Assembly (NCBI RefSeq): GCF_918741275.1
Contig: NZ_CAKKNA010000010.1
Location: forward strand, 1-64,000
Source of the DNA: Bacillus sp. CECT 9360
GTDB taxonomy: Bacteria; Bacillota; Bacilli; Bacillales; DSM-1321
Direction: 5' to 3'
DNA length: 64,000 nt
The notes beneath the pieces are model-generated. The model was not told the DNA's origin, did not search any database, and was given only the letters and a program-made list of their open reading frames with translations. The position numbers were made by a program, and so were the translations under genes. Shown in pieces: positions 16,059 to 25,377 of the stretch. Position 1 is the stretch's first letter; every line of letters begins with the position of its first letter.

Positions 16059-16760
16059 ATGGAATCGAATGCTAGATTAAAAGGCAAAACAATAGCCATT
16101 ACAGGTGCAAGCAAGGGCATTGGGAAAGAAACGGCATGGCTGCTAAAGAAGAGTGGAGCAAATCTTGTTCTTGGGAGCCGCAGTTATACAAATAATTTCA
16201 GTAATAATATTCTGGAACTGCACTTGGATGTAGAAGACGAACAATCGGTCAAAAAATTCCACGAGCAAGCGGTTGAAACATTTGGAAAGATAGACACTTT
16301 AATTAACAGTGCGGGCGTCGGCATATTCGGGAGTGTTCTAGATTCCTCAACGGAAGACTTTGATCAAATGATATCCGTCAATTTGCGAGGAACCTATCTG
16401 TTATCCAGATATTTTGGTCAACATATGGTTGAACTGCGCACAGGTCATATCATAAATCTAGTTTCCGTCGCTGGAACAACCGCGCTGCCAGGCTGTGGGG
16501 GCTATTCTGCTTCCAAGTTTGGTTTACAAGGCTTAACCAAAGTGATGCAAGCGGAATTACGGCAAAGAGGCGTACAGGTCACTTCGGTTATACCGGGTGC
16601 TGTAAGCAGCAGTTTTTGGGAGAATATCGAACCGAAACCTGACCTTTCCGACATGATACCGACTGAAACGGTAGCCAAGCATCTATTCTACTTAATTAAT
16701 CAGGATACAGGGGCCAATATTGATGAAATCACGATAATGCCGCCTTTAGGCATCCTATAG
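16059..16760 (+). CDS. Short-chain dehydrogenase, sepiapterin-reductase-like
   Basis: A 233-residue classical SDR. The NADP(H) motif T-G-A-S-K-G-I-G is at 15-22, a basic residue R in L-G-S-R suggests NADPH, N-S-A-G-V-G follows, and the catalytic set is S136, Y149 (Y-S-A-S-K) and K153. Sepiapterin reductase is an SDR that reduces 6-pyruvoyl-tetrahydropterin to tetrahydrobiopterin. Sequence alone cannot separate it from 3-oxoacyl-ACP reductase-like SDRs, but the position directly after folE and PTPS makes the pterin role the best reading. The start at 16059 follows AAGGAGT, only 4 bp after the PTPS stop. Confidence 0.8.
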   Translation: MESNARLKGKTIAITGASKGIGKETAWLLKKSGANLVLGSRSYTNNFSNNILELHLDVEDEQSVKKFHEQAVETFGKIDTLINSAGVGIFGSVLDSSTEDFDQMISVNLRGTYLLSRYFGQHMVELRTGHIINLVSVAGTTALPGCGGYSASKFGLQGLTKVMQAELRQRGVQVTSVIPGAVSSSFWENIEPKPDLSDMIPTETVAKHLFYLINQDTGANIDEITIMPPLGIL

Positions 16761-16772
16761 GAGGAGGAAGAG

Positions 16773-17741
16773 TTGAGACGACTTATTGATAAAGTTTTAA
16801 GAGATCCATCAAAAGAACAGAGTCAACTCATTCCGTCTCTTCCTTCTGACATAACATACACAGATTTAAAGTTTCGAACCAAACGGGGTTTTCTGGCGAG
16901 AAAACTCTGTCAATATGTGGATCTTGGTAAAGTTGATAAGGATTTGGTGTTTTATGATTCTTTTTCAAAATCCTCCTTCTCGTATCTAGATCAAGCGAAC
17001 ACAAATGAATTGGTTCTGCACTTAAGTGAACGGATGTTGAAGTGGACAGAAGAAAAACAAGATATTCCAAATCAAATCAAAAGACTGGACGTAAGAGCCG
17101 ACATTCAAAATAGTATGTTAAAAGCTTATGAAATCTACAAAGATGATCTTTTTTTGAATACGGATACGCCGAAAATTAATGCCAACTCTGAAACAAAAAA
17201 CTATCATGACAAAGGAAAATGGGAAGTATACCGGGACGTTATAATGGCCGCAAGCCAGGGTAAGTTTTTATTGATTGATGAGAACGAAGCCCAGAGATAC
17301 AAAGAAGGCATCATTTTATGCGAAGGGACAATCAAGGAACGTTCAGACATACCTGTTTGCCGAAATCTTGCCAAAGAAAGCCTTGAATCAAAGAACTACG
17401 GGCCACCGAATCTGATGAGCTGGCTATTAGTCTTATCTGAAGCGATTACAAATACAATTAAACACGCTGAAGAAGGGAAAATGACCATTATCGAAGATGA
17501 AACAAGCAATGAAATCCGTTTTATTATTGAAGACAAAGGTCCTGGCTTTCCTCTCGATGATTTGCCTAAAAAAACTCTATTAGCTGGATACTCGACGAAA
17601 AAATCAATGGGTCAAGGCTTTACGTTAATGATGAAGATGACGAAACAGATATCATTGTTTTCTTCTTCAACGGGTTCAATCATTATCTTGTCTTTTGAAA
17701 GGACCAAGGAGAAGGAGGGGAATTTGTATGCAGTCCAATAA
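16773..17741 (+). CDS. GHKL ATPase-domain protein (anti-sigma/partner-switch kinase-like)
   Basis: A 322-residue cytoplasmic protein. Residues 1-190 match no family I know. Residues of about 210-315 form a HATPase_c domain of the RsbW/RsbT type: N-box L-V-L-S-E-A-I-T-N-T-I-K-H-A, G1 box E-D-K-G-P-G-F-P, and S-M-G-Q-G-F-T-L-M-M-K-M. In partner-switching systems such kinases phosphorylate STAS-domain antagonists, and two STAS genes and a PP2C phosphatase lie downstream in the same run. No phospho-acceptor histidine region is visible. It starts with TTG 16773 after AGGAGGAAG, 12 bp after the SDR gene, and overlaps the hydrolase gene by 14 bp. What it holds or switches is unknown. Confidence 0.8.
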   Translation: MRRLIDKVLRDPSKEQSQLIPSLPSDITYTDLKFRTKRGFLARKLCQYVDLGKVDKDLVFYDSFSKSSFSYLDQANTNELVLHLSERMLKWTEEKQDIPNQIKRLDVRADIQNSMLKAYEIYKDDLFLNTDTPKINANSETKNYHDKGKWEVYRDVIMAASQGKFLLIDENEAQRYKEGIILCEGTIKERSDIPVCRNLAKESLESKNYGPPNLMSWLLVLSEAITNTIKHAEEGKMTIIEDETSNEIRFIIEDKGPGFPLDDLPKKTLLAGYSTKKSMGQGFTLMMKMTKQISLFSSSTGSIIILSFERTKEKEGNLYAVQ

Positions 17742-18804
17742 TATATTGACCCGCGAAATATCAACGATAGATAAAACCCTATTGATAGCAAAACTGATGG
17801 ATGGATTTTGGGATAGGTGGCTGGCCCATGGATTGGTCAGAGAAGATCTGACTCAAGTCAGGTCTTCGTTTGTAACTAAAGAAGCCTGGTTGAAATCCTG
17901 GAGCGAACTGGCTGCACAAAAAATGGCAGATGCAAACAACCTGAAACTTAGAAACGACAAAAAGGGTGCTGAAATCATTTACAGGATTGCTGGTCTGTAT
18001 TACCAATTAACTCAGTGGCTTATACCGGAAAACAATGAAGAAAAGCAACAATGGTTACATAGCAGTTTACAGTCATTTAGCGCTGCCGACCAAATCTCTG
18101 GTATCGGGACAAGGTATGAAACCATAGAAGTCAATGATAAGACATGCTATGGCAGAATCCGTATCCCATCGGACCCAAAAGGTGTTGTCATTATCATCAA
18201 CCCTTTGGATTCCGCGAAGGAGGAATTATTCACTTATGAAATGGATTTCGTGGATTCAGGCTTCATTACCGTGAGCTTTGATGGACCAGGTCAAGGACAA
18301 ACTTTTACTGATGAAGGATTTAAGGCGACAAAAGACGATTGGAAACAATTTGTAGACAATGTGATAAATTACGCTCACTCGTCATTCACAGGCTTACCTA
18401 TCCATCTATTTGGGACAAGTTCAGGTGCTTCATGGGCCATCTATGGAAGCTGCAATGCTAAAGTCTCCAAAACGGTATCGGTATCTCCTGCCTTTTTAGA
18501 TGATTCTATTCGATTGCCAGACTATTTTTTGGAAAGAACAAGTTATGTACTGGAAAAAGGAGAAATCGGCCTACTTCCATCCTTTGAGAATCTAACATTT
18601 CGAAATCCGGTTTATTTAATACATGGAAAAAAAGATGTGATGGTTCCTGATAGCAAAATATACGGATTATTTGACCAATTACCGGTAGAAAAAACATTAA
18701 TTGAATATGAAGATGAAGGCCATTGCTGTAATTATAAGCTTCCGGAGATACGTCAGAAAGCAGCTGGCTGGTTTGATAACAAAGGAGAAAACAATGAACT
18801 TTGA
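17728..18804 (+). CDS. Alpha/beta hydrolase (FrsA/DPAP-like)
   Basis: A 358-residue protein with an N-terminal helical region (about 1-120) and an alpha/beta-hydrolase fold. The nucleophile elbow G-T-S-S-G (S231) follows the strand I-H-L-F; acid D is likely in H-G-K-K-D-V-M-V-P, and histidine in D-E-G-H-C-C. The layout resembles the FrsA/2,6-dihydropseudooxynicotine hydrolase group, which hydrolyses esters, amides or C-C bonds. Beside an acyl carrier protein and an AMP-forming ligase it may be a thioesterase or acyl transferase releasing an acyl product (inference). ATG 17728 lies inside the end of the GHKL gene, with GGAGGGG upstream. Confidence 0.82.
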   Translation: MQSNNILTREISTIDKTLLIAKLMDGFWDRWLAHGLVREDLTQVRSSFVTKEAWLKSWSELAAQKMADANNLKLRNDKKGAEIIYRIAGLYYQLTQWLIPENNEEKQQWLHSSLQSFSAADQISGIGTRYETIEVNDKTCYGRIRIPSDPKGVVIIINPLDSAKEELFTYEMDFVDSGFITVSFDGPGQGQTFTDEGFKATKDDWKQFVDNVINYAHSSFTGLPIHLFGTSSGASWAIYGSCNAKVSKTVSVSPAFLDDSIRLPDYFLERTSYVLEKGEIGLLPSFENLTFRNPVYLIHGKKDVMVPDSKIYGLFDQLPVEKTLIEYEDEGHCCNYKLPEIRQKAAGWFDNKGENNEL

Positions 18805-19027
18805 AGAATTCCGTTTGCACATTTCTGAAACATCCAATATACCTTTAGAAAAAATAGAAAATCAGTCATCATTTCGTGATGATTTAAATATTGACTCATT
18901 ACAAATGGTCAATTTGATCGTTGAAATATCCGTTAAGTTTGGAATTGAAATAACATCAATTCAAGATAATGAGGATTTTCAGTCAGTGGGAAAATTGTAT
19001 CAAGCGATTACGAGGGAGGGATTTTGA
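18794..19027 (+). CDS. Acyl carrier protein
   Basis: A 77-residue stand-alone carrier protein. The phosphopantetheine site is S35 in D-L-N-I-D-S-L-Q-M-V, and the pattern of four amphipathic helices is typical. It overlaps the hydrolase stop by 11 bp, and its TGA overlaps the ATG of the ligase, so the three are translationally coupled. This is a dedicated carrier rather than the fatty-acid AcpP, which lies elsewhere beside fab genes. It probably receives an acyl or aminoacyl group from the downstream AMP-forming enzyme. Confidence 0.92.
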   Translation: MNFEEFRLHISETSNIPLEKIENQSSFRDDLNIDSLQMVNLIVEISVKFGIEITSIQDNEDFQSVGKLYQAITREGF

Positions 19028-20502
19028 TGAAGAATTTTTATAATTGGGTTTTTGATAAAGAAATAGATATGAACAAAACAATTTTATCGACCCAAACGGT
19101 TGAATATACCAATCAAGATATCCTGGATGAAACGGATAGATATATCACTCTATTAACACAATTGGGAGATTTAAAGGGAAAAAAGGTAGCACTAATTATC
19201 CCAACGATCCATAGTCTTTTGACGATGGTGTTAGCGATAAGCAAGCTTGGTGGTATACTCATCCCTTTAAGTCCGCTTCTTCGAAGAAATGATTTAGAAA
19301 AAGTATTGGATTTTTCAGATCCGCATGTTGTGTTTACGGTTAAGGAATTTAACGGGTTTAACCTAAGCGAAGCTGTTAATAATTGGGGAACTTCCACCGG
19401 AAAAGAAACGGTGATTTTTGAATCTGATAAAGGTTCGAAGTGGGAAAAGACCATTCTAACTGGAGAAAAAAGGCAGTTGGAGAATGAAGATATACAAATC
19501 ATCGGCTGTACTTCCGGAAGTACCGGCACTCCAAAAGGGATTGTTTCTAGTTTAGATACAATGATAGAGGCGATCAAACAGTATAGTTTTATCGGTGAAG
19601 TAACGAGCCAAGACAAACTGTTTTTAATAGCTCCCTCTTCCAATCTTTTTGGACTTTGCTGGTTATTATCAAGCCTGCATGCCCAATACCATATGGTAGC
19701 TACAGAATCCTTTAGTTTTCCTGAGATTATAGAACTTCTGAAGGAAAAGCCATGCCAAAAATTAATTACCACGCCATCATTATTTAATGCCCTACGCTTG
19801 TTTTCAAAAACATCAGATAATAACGTATTAGAACCTTTAACTTTAGTATCTCTTGCAGGGGAGCCAATTACTGCTAGTTTCATTGAATCTGTAGCAGATA
19901 TGAAAACCAAGATTACGGGATTTTATGGCACCTCAGAAATGGGTTGTATGCTCTATACGGACCATGATATTCGCGATGGATTAAGTTGGTCCCTATTACC
20001 GGGTGTGGAATACAAATTCGAGGGACAAACAGAGGATGGATCTGGAGAACTCCTGTTTAGAAATGGCCTCGACTTTTATGGATATTATAAAAGACCTGAT
20101 CTTACCGAAGAGGTTTACTTGGATGGCTGGTTTTATTCAGGTGATTTAGCTAATTTGAATGAGAATGGGAAATTTGAAATTATCGGCCGAAAAAAGGATA
20201 TGATCAAAAAAGGCGGTCAACAGGTGATTCCCGGGGAGATTGAGACATTATTGGCAGAACATCCGAATGTTCAAAAAGCGGTCGTGATAGGAGCCCCACA
20301 CCCTATATTCGGTGAACAAGTCGTTGCGTTTATAGTCGCCGAAATTGAGATGGACGTAAAAGAACTCTATCAATTTTGTGATGATAAGATTGCGAGATAT
20401 AAAGTTCCTGATCAAATTCATTTCATTGATGAAATACCAACTAGTCAGGGCAAGATTGATAAAGTGTCGCTTCGCCAAATGGCATTAGGCATTAAAAAAT
20501 AG
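19027..20502 (+). CDS. AMP-forming acyl/aryl-CoA synthetase or ACP ligase
   Basis: A 491-residue member of the ANL adenylating superfamily. The P-loop-like motif is T-S-G-S-T-G-T-P-K-G, followed by Y-G-T-S-E-M-G, Y-S-G-D-L-A and G-R-K-K-D-M-I-K-K-G-G-Q-Q-V. The C-terminal catalytic lysine is in S-Q-G-K-I-D-K. Such enzymes activate a carboxylate with ATP and pass it to CoA or a carrier-protein thiol. The overlapping ACP gene makes ACP loading likely. The acid substrate is not readable by eye. It is shorter than typical long-chain acyl-CoA synthetases and close to acyl-ACP/DltA-sized ligases. Confidence 0.9.
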   Translation: MKNFYNWVFDKEIDMNKTILSTQTVEYTNQDILDETDRYITLLTQLGDLKGKKVALIIPTIHSLLTMVLAISKLGGILIPLSPLLRRNDLEKVLDFSDPHVVFTVKEFNGFNLSEAVNNWGTSTGKETVIFESDKGSKWEKTILTGEKRQLENEDIQIIGCTSGSTGTPKGIVSSLDTMIEAIKQYSFIGEVTSQDKLFLIAPSSNLFGLCWLLSSLHAQYHMVATESFSFPEIIELLKEKPCQKLITTPSLFNALRLFSKTSDNNVLEPLTLVSLAGEPITASFIESVADMKTKITGFYGTSEMGCMLYTDHDIRDGLSWSLLPGVEYKFEGQTEDGSGELLFRNGLDFYGYYKRPDLTEEVYLDGWFYSGDLANLNENGKFEIIGRKKDMIKKGGQQVIPGEIETLLAEHPNVQKAVVIGAPHPIFGEQVVAFIVAEIEMDVKELYQFCDDKIARYKVPDQIHFIDEIPTSQGKIDKVSLRQMALGIKK

Positions 20503-20527
20503 AATTGTATGAAGGAGGAAGAAAAAG

Positions 20528-22099
20528 TTGCAGAAACAAAAAACGTTACGGAAAAAATTCTTAACCTGGATATTAATAACATTGTTTTTTATTGCTTTCA
20601 TATCCGGTGGAATACAATTGTACTTTATGAATCAACAAGTAGACTATGAAATTCGAACTCAATCTTCAATTATTGCTAATAGTATTGAACAAGGAATTCA
20701 AGAAACAGATTTAGCATCAAATGCTATTGAACAACAAATAGATTTAAAAATGATTGGTTATGCCAAATCCATAGGTGACCTGCTGCAAAACAAGGAAACA
20801 AAAGATATAACGACGCAGGAGCTCGTGGAAATCAAGGAAAAGTTAAATCTATCTGGTTTAACTGTGTTTAAGAGCACGGGTAATGATATAGTTGCTGTCA
20901 AAGCCACAGATCCTAAGGAAATCGGTTTTAGTGCCAAAAATTTTGGCGATGTCGTTTACCAGGCATCTGATGCAATGCTTAAAGGAAAAGAACCGAATAT
21001 GCCAGGGGCATATACGGAAAAAGGTATGTTAGTTCTCCCAATTATGCAATCGGGAATGCATAAGGATAAGCCGGTATTTTTTAAATATGCTTACTACCAT
21101 GTTGAGGGAACAGATTATATAGTCAATCCATATATTGAAGCCGATGAAGTCTATCAATTCACTCAAAAAGTGGGTCCGGATTCATGGGTGAAAAAAATGG
21201 AAGAGGAAAACCACTTTATTAAGGAAATAGCCGTTTTGGATCCAATGGTGTTTAAAAATCCGGAAATGGAAAAACAATTTTGGCCTCCAATGAAAAAAGT
21301 GGTTTATGGTGATTATCAATATAAAAGTAAGAAAGACGTCCAATCGCTCAAGAGTATGGCGGAAAAACCTAAAAAAGCCAGCTATGTACAAGAAGTAAAA
21401 GGCGAAAAAGTATTGAAAATTTTCTTACCAATAGACAATAAAAAAGTTATTTTCATGGCACTTGATTACAAAGCTATGACAGATCCCCTTTATCGTCATT
21501 CCATTGTTTTAATTATCTCGGGGTTAGTTTCCTTAATCGTTCTATTCCTATTAACAGCTCGATTTTTTAATAAGATTTACGAAAATATCCAAAAGATTAG
21601 GAACCAAATAAAATCTATGGAAGCTGGGGATTTAACATCCAAAAGTGATGTGAACGACCAAACTGAGTTAGGCAATCTTTCAGAGAGTACAAATCGCATG
21701 GCAGATGGCTTAAATACACTGGTAAAGGAAACGCAAGAACAAGCCACTAGAATTCAAAAGTTAGCATTACTCCTTGAAGCAGAATCATCTCAATCTGTTG
21801 AGAAAATGTATGAACTATCAACAGAAGCGACTATGAAATCAAGAGATCAACTATATGAAATCACGCAGTTCTTAGATAGACTGGCAGATGTTTTAAAAAC
21901 TAATAATCAAAATGAAGATGACCAAAAATTGATTAACGAAATTGAAGTCATGAGAGATTTAGCTAATGAGCGAACAGTTTCTACGACAAATATTACGATC
22001 ACGCTTTCAGACTTACTACAATCTTTGCACCTACAATCTAGTGAGCTTTCGAATATATCGAATATTTTGCTTGATTCTATGGGTAAATTCAAACTTTGA
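20528..22099 (+). CDS. Extracytoplasmic sensor with HAMP and coiled coil, no chemotaxis tip
   Basis: A 523-residue receptor: transmembrane helix at about 12-33, an extracytoplasmic region of about 290 residues with a Cache-like alpha/beta pattern, a second helix at about 328-348, a HAMP domain (about 349-402) and a long coiled coil to the end. The highly conserved methyl-accepting hairpin tip of chemoreceptors is missing, and no kinase, GGDEF or PP2C domain is attached. It therefore probably signals by contact to products of the adjacent genes, most simply the PP2C phosphatase or the STAS protein. The start is TTG after AAGGAGGAAG, 25 bp after the ligase. Confidence 0.83.
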   Translation: MQKQKTLRKKFLTWILITLFFIAFISGGIQLYFMNQQVDYEIRTQSSIIANSIEQGIQETDLASNAIEQQIDLKMIGYAKSIGDLLQNKETKDITTQELVEIKEKLNLSGLTVFKSTGNDIVAVKATDPKEIGFSAKNFGDVVYQASDAMLKGKEPNMPGAYTEKGMLVLPIMQSGMHKDKPVFFKYAYYHVEGTDYIVNPYIEADEVYQFTQKVGPDSWVKKMEEENHFIKEIAVLDPMVFKNPEMEKQFWPPMKKVVYGDYQYKSKKDVQSLKSMAEKPKKASYVQEVKGEKVLKIFLPIDNKKVIFMALDYKAMTDPLYRHSIVLIISGLVSLIVLFLLTARFFNKIYENIQKIRNQIKSMEAGDLTSKSDVNDQTELGNLSESTNRMADGLNTLVKETQEQATRIQKLALLLEAESSQSVEKMYELSTEATMKSRDQLYEITQFLDRLADVLKTNNQNEDDQKLINEIEVMRDLANERTVSTTNITITLSDLLQSLHLQSSELSNISNILLDSMGKFKL

Positions 22100-22109
22100 G
22101 GAGAGGGCT

Positions 22110-22427
22110 ATGTCATTAATTGTAGAAAAGGAAACGCAAGGGTCAACCATTATCTTGAAGGTTACAGGATATTTAGATATATCGACAACGAATGTGATCC
22201 AGCCTTACTTAGAAATCAGTGATGAAATCGACACATTAATCTTTGATTTTTCAAATTTAGAATTCATTGATTCTACTGGAATCGGAACCATTATCGAAGC
22301 AATTTACCTATCTCAAGAAGGAAAGTTTAACATCCAATTTCATGGCCTTAATGAAGCCACATATGAAATCTTTGAGACAGTTGGACTTTTTAACATATTA
22401 GAGGCTGTTCAAGGGGAGGTTAATTGA
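22110..22427 (+). CDS. STAS-domain anti-sigma-factor antagonist-like protein (1)
   Basis: A 105-residue single STAS domain of the SpoIIAA/RsbV type. The phosphorylatable serine is S55 in F-I-D-S-T-G-I-G-T-I. In known partner switches the unphosphorylated form captures a GHKL anti-sigma factor, and a PP2C phosphatase restores that form. Here the phosphatase gene overlaps its stop codon and a GHKL protein is encoded upstream. GGAGAGG precedes the ATG, 10 bp after the receptor gene. Confidence 0.92.
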   Translation: MSLIVEKETQGSTIILKVTGYLDISTTNVIQPYLEISDEIDTLIFDFSNLEFIDSTGIGTIIEAIYLSQEGKFNIQFHGLNEATYEIFETVGLFNILEAVQGEVN

Positions 22428-23299
22428 TGTTCTTAAATGGTTTAACGTTTATGCACCAGGAACCAAAGGGGAAAGATCAAGGTGCGGGGGACTCGGAAAT
22501 TATGGATAAAACCTTAAAGCGCGAGATTAATTTAGCCAAGAATATTCAAACTCAATTACTCAACGGCCCAACACCTAAACTGGATGGAGGGGAAATAAAA
22601 GGGACCTCTGTTCCTGCGAGATTAATAGGCGGAGACTATTATGACTTTTATCCTCTAGTGAATGGGAAACTTCGAATTGTGATAGGCGATGTGATGGGTA
22701 AGGGCATACCTGCTGCGATGCTAATGATTTTGACACGCGGAGCTTTTCGGAGCGCATCGGAAAGTACAAAAGGCCCGGGAGAAACCCTGACTGCCATGAA
22801 TAATGCGATTTATAATGATTTGCGGGCTTTGAAATCATTCGTCACTTTATTCTGTGCAGATTGGGATCCTTGTACAAAGACGCTGACTTACTCAAGTGCG
22901 GGGCATTGTCCCCCCCTCCATATTAAAGGACGCGAACAAGTGATTCGCGAGCTGCCAAAGGTGACGGGAATAATGGTTGGAGGGCTCAAAAATCAGGTTT
23001 ATGAAGAGGGCTTTGTTGAATTAGAAGACCAGGACACTGTTTTCTTTTATACGGATGGGATTATCGAAGCCGTTAATACAGAAGGAAAGCAATTTGGATC
23101 TAAACGCCTCGAAGAAACTTTAATGAAGAATGTAAATAAAGACGTTGGGGAACTTGAGCAATCTGTGATGAGTTCGTTGCAGGAGTTTGCCGACGGCACT
23201 CAGCAAAAAGATGACATTACAATGGTTTTGTTGAAAATACAGAAAGAAAAAAGTGATGTATCGAGTTTTAATTCTCCGGTTATGATTACAGAGGAGTAG
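22427..23299 (+). CDS. PP2C-type serine phosphatase (SpoIIE/RsbU family)
   Basis: A 290-residue protein with a short N-terminal helical stretch and a SpoIIE-type PP2C domain. The N-terminal helix E-I-N-L-A-K-N-I-Q-T-Q-L-L is the linker/switch helix typical of RsbU/RsbP. Metal ligands appear in I-G-G-D-Y-Y-D-F, G-D-V-M-G-K-G-I-P-A-A, Y-T-D-G-I-I-E-A and K-D-D-I-T-M-V. It should dephosphorylate a STAS antagonist. It has no sensor of its own, so the upstream HAMP receptor may control it. The ATG overlaps the STAS stop (TGATG). Confidence 0.93.
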   Translation: MFLNGLTFMHQEPKGKDQGAGDSEIMDKTLKREINLAKNIQTQLLNGPTPKLDGGEIKGTSVPARLIGGDYYDFYPLVNGKLRIVIGDVMGKGIPAAMLMILTRGAFRSASESTKGPGETLTAMNNAIYNDLRALKSFVTLFCADWDPCTKTLTYSSAGHCPPLHIKGREQVIRELPKVTGIMVGGLKNQVYEEGFVELEDQDTVFFYTDGIIEAVNTEGKQFGSKRLEETLMKNVNKDVGELEQSVMSSLQEFADGTQQKDDITMVLLKIQKEKSDVSSFNSPVMITEE

Positions 23300-25363
23300 A
23301 TGGATATGGTTCAATCGGTGGTATCAAAAGGGAAAGATATTGAAGAAGCGATCTCCCTTGGGTTAACGATATTGGGAGTGGCTCGCGAGGCGGTTTCCAT
23401 AGAAGTAATCCAACAAGAAACCAAAGGCTTATTCCGTGCAAAGCCGGCAATCGTTAAGCTTTCAGTTCACAATGAAGCTGGTGACAGACACCCATCTCCA
23501 AATCAAGCAGATATTGATCGTATACTCAATGAGGAGGCGCTACAGCCCGCTCTAAAGTTTGAAAAGGAAAACGAAATCAGGACGGCTGCATTAATGAGTG
23601 AAACAGACTCAGAAGGGAAAGTCTGGGTAAAAAATGGAGTGATCCTTGGCAAACCTACCGAGTTTAATTATCCCACTATTTCGGTTGGGGAAGGAATCAT
23701 TCTTTATAAAAATAACGAGGTCGTTAAAGGCACTACTGTTGTTACAATGAATGACATATTTGCAACCCAGGTTCAGGATGAAACAATAGGAACAAAATGG
23801 GATGTGAAATTAGACGATGCCAAACTACATGCCATTTTGCACATTGAACCAGGTAAAAAGCTTATCCGAAAAGTGAAAGATTCAGAACCTAAGGAACATC
23901 TCGAGATAAAGGCTGAGGAATGTATTGAAATCCAAAATGAACTTGAATACAAAGATATCATTCAAAAGCTTGAATCGTTACACGTCATTCATGGTTTTAA
24001 CCATAATGAAATGATGGCGGCGATCAATGCAACAGAAGCAGGAGAATTTGTTATTGCAAGCGGGGTAAAAGCCCAAGAGGGTAAAGCTGGCAATCTGGAA
24101 GTTATAGTAGATATCAGAAAAAAAGATAATCACCCAAAGAAAAGAGCGGACGGAACGGTTGATTATAGAGAAATCAATCATGTCCCTACAGTGAATCAAG
24201 GGCAGGTAATTGCAGTGGTGAAACCGCCCGTCCCTGGCATTCCTGGAATAACAGTAACCAATGAACCACTCCCGGCTAAACAAGTAAATCCCATTATCAT
24301 CAATCCAGGCAAAGGGATCGCAATCATTGAAGATGGAACAAAAATTGTCGCGACAGAAAAAGGACGACCAAAAATCGAGACAAAGGGTCAACTGGTTAAG
24401 GTTTCGATTATACAAAAACTAGTCCATAATGGTGACGTAAATATCACGACAGGAAATATACATTTCAAAGGCGATATTGATGTACTGGGCAATATAGAAG
24501 AGAATATGACTGTAGAAGCAGACGGCAATATATGGGTCACAAAAAATATCAATAGGGCAACCGTCACGTCAAAAAGTTCGATTACCATCGAGAATAATGT
24601 GATTGGCAGCGTTCTGTCTGCGGGAAAAAACAACTTCGTTATATCAGAATTAATGGACCAGCTGCAAATGATTCATCATGAAATCCACAAGATAATATTG
24701 TCGATGGAACAATTATTAGAAGCACCAGCATTTAAATTAACGGATTATGAACGAAAAGGGTTACTGCCGTTAATTAAACTATTATTAGGACAGAAATTCA
24801 ACAATTTCCCAAAATCAGTTAAGCGATATGTAGAGCTTTGCAATAGTGAAAAACAGCTAATAGAATCCGATTTTCTTGATTTAGGGGAGCAGTTGCGCCT
24901 TTGTTTTCTCTCTTCGGTGCCTAATCAGTGGCATAATCTGGAACAAATGAGATATTTGAATGATTTGCTTAAAAAGCAAATGGCTAAAAATCAGATTCCG
25001 GATGATGAGGATTGTTCCATTGAATTGAAATATGCAATAAACAGTTCCATACATAGCAGCGGAAATGTAACAATAACGGGACAGGGTTGTTACAATACCA
25101 AAATCCACTCAGGAGGCGTACTGAAAATAGACGGCATTTTGCGCGGTGGAGAAGTGTATGGGAAAATGGGTGCATATATAAAAGAGGCTGGATCCGAAGC
25201 AGGGATCTCGAGTCATATCATCGTTCCTCATGATCAAAAGATAAAAATAGATTTGTCCCGAGAGGGCACTATTATTCAAATCGGGAATGCTAAACATACA
25301 TTCAATCAGGATTCGAAAAATATAGAAGCTTTACTGGATAATAACGGTAGAATAATTTTTTAA
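23300..25363 (+). CDS. FapA family (DUF342) polymer-like protein
   Basis: A 687-residue protein with an N-terminal Jag-N-like domain (about 1-55, K-G-K-D-I-E-E-A-I-x-x-G-L-x-I-L-G), a FapA/DUF342 region with a long right-handed beta-helix-like core from about 300 to 450, a coiled coil at about 450-570, and a final beta region. FapA (flagellar assembly protein A) proteins are found with motility and signalling genes; Bacillus homologues have no firm biochemical role. Here it lies between the phosphatase and the second STAS gene, an unusual setting. The start at 23300 follows GAGGAG overlapping the phosphatase stop. Confidence 0.86.
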   Translation: MDMVQSVVSKGKDIEEAISLGLTILGVAREAVSIEVIQQETKGLFRAKPAIVKLSVHNEAGDRHPSPNQADIDRILNEEALQPALKFEKENEIRTAALMSETDSEGKVWVKNGVILGKPTEFNYPTISVGEGIILYKNNEVVKGTTVVTMNDIFATQVQDETIGTKWDVKLDDAKLHAILHIEPGKKLIRKVKDSEPKEHLEIKAEECIEIQNELEYKDIIQKLESLHVIHGFNHNEMMAAINATEAGEFVIASGVKAQEGKAGNLEVIVDIRKKDNHPKKRADGTVDYREINHVPTVNQGQVIAVVKPPVPGIPGITVTNEPLPAKQVNPIIINPGKGIAIIEDGTKIVATEKGRPKIETKGQLVKVSIIQKLVHNGDVNITTGNIHFKGDIDVLGNIEENMTVEADGNIWVTKNINRATVTSKSSITIENNVIGSVLSAGKNNFVISELMDQLQMIHHEIHKIILSMEQLLEAPAFKLTDYERKGLLPLIKLLLGQKFNNFPKSVKRYVELCNSEKQLIESDFLDLGEQLRLCFLSSVPNQWHNLEQMRYLNDLLKKQMAKNQIPDDEDCSIELKYAINSSIHSSGNVTITGQGCYNTKIHSGGVLKIDGILRGGEVYGKMGAYIKEAGSEAGISSHIIVPHDQKIKIDLSREGTIIQIGNAKHTFNQDSKNIEALLDNNGRIIF

Positions 25364-25377
25364 GGAGAAGAAAATCC

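Noticed and set aside
20528-22099. Methyl-accepting chemotaxis protein
   Set aside because: Sensor, HAMP and coiled coil are present but the conserved signalling hairpin tip is missing, and the protein ends in an unrelated coiled coil.
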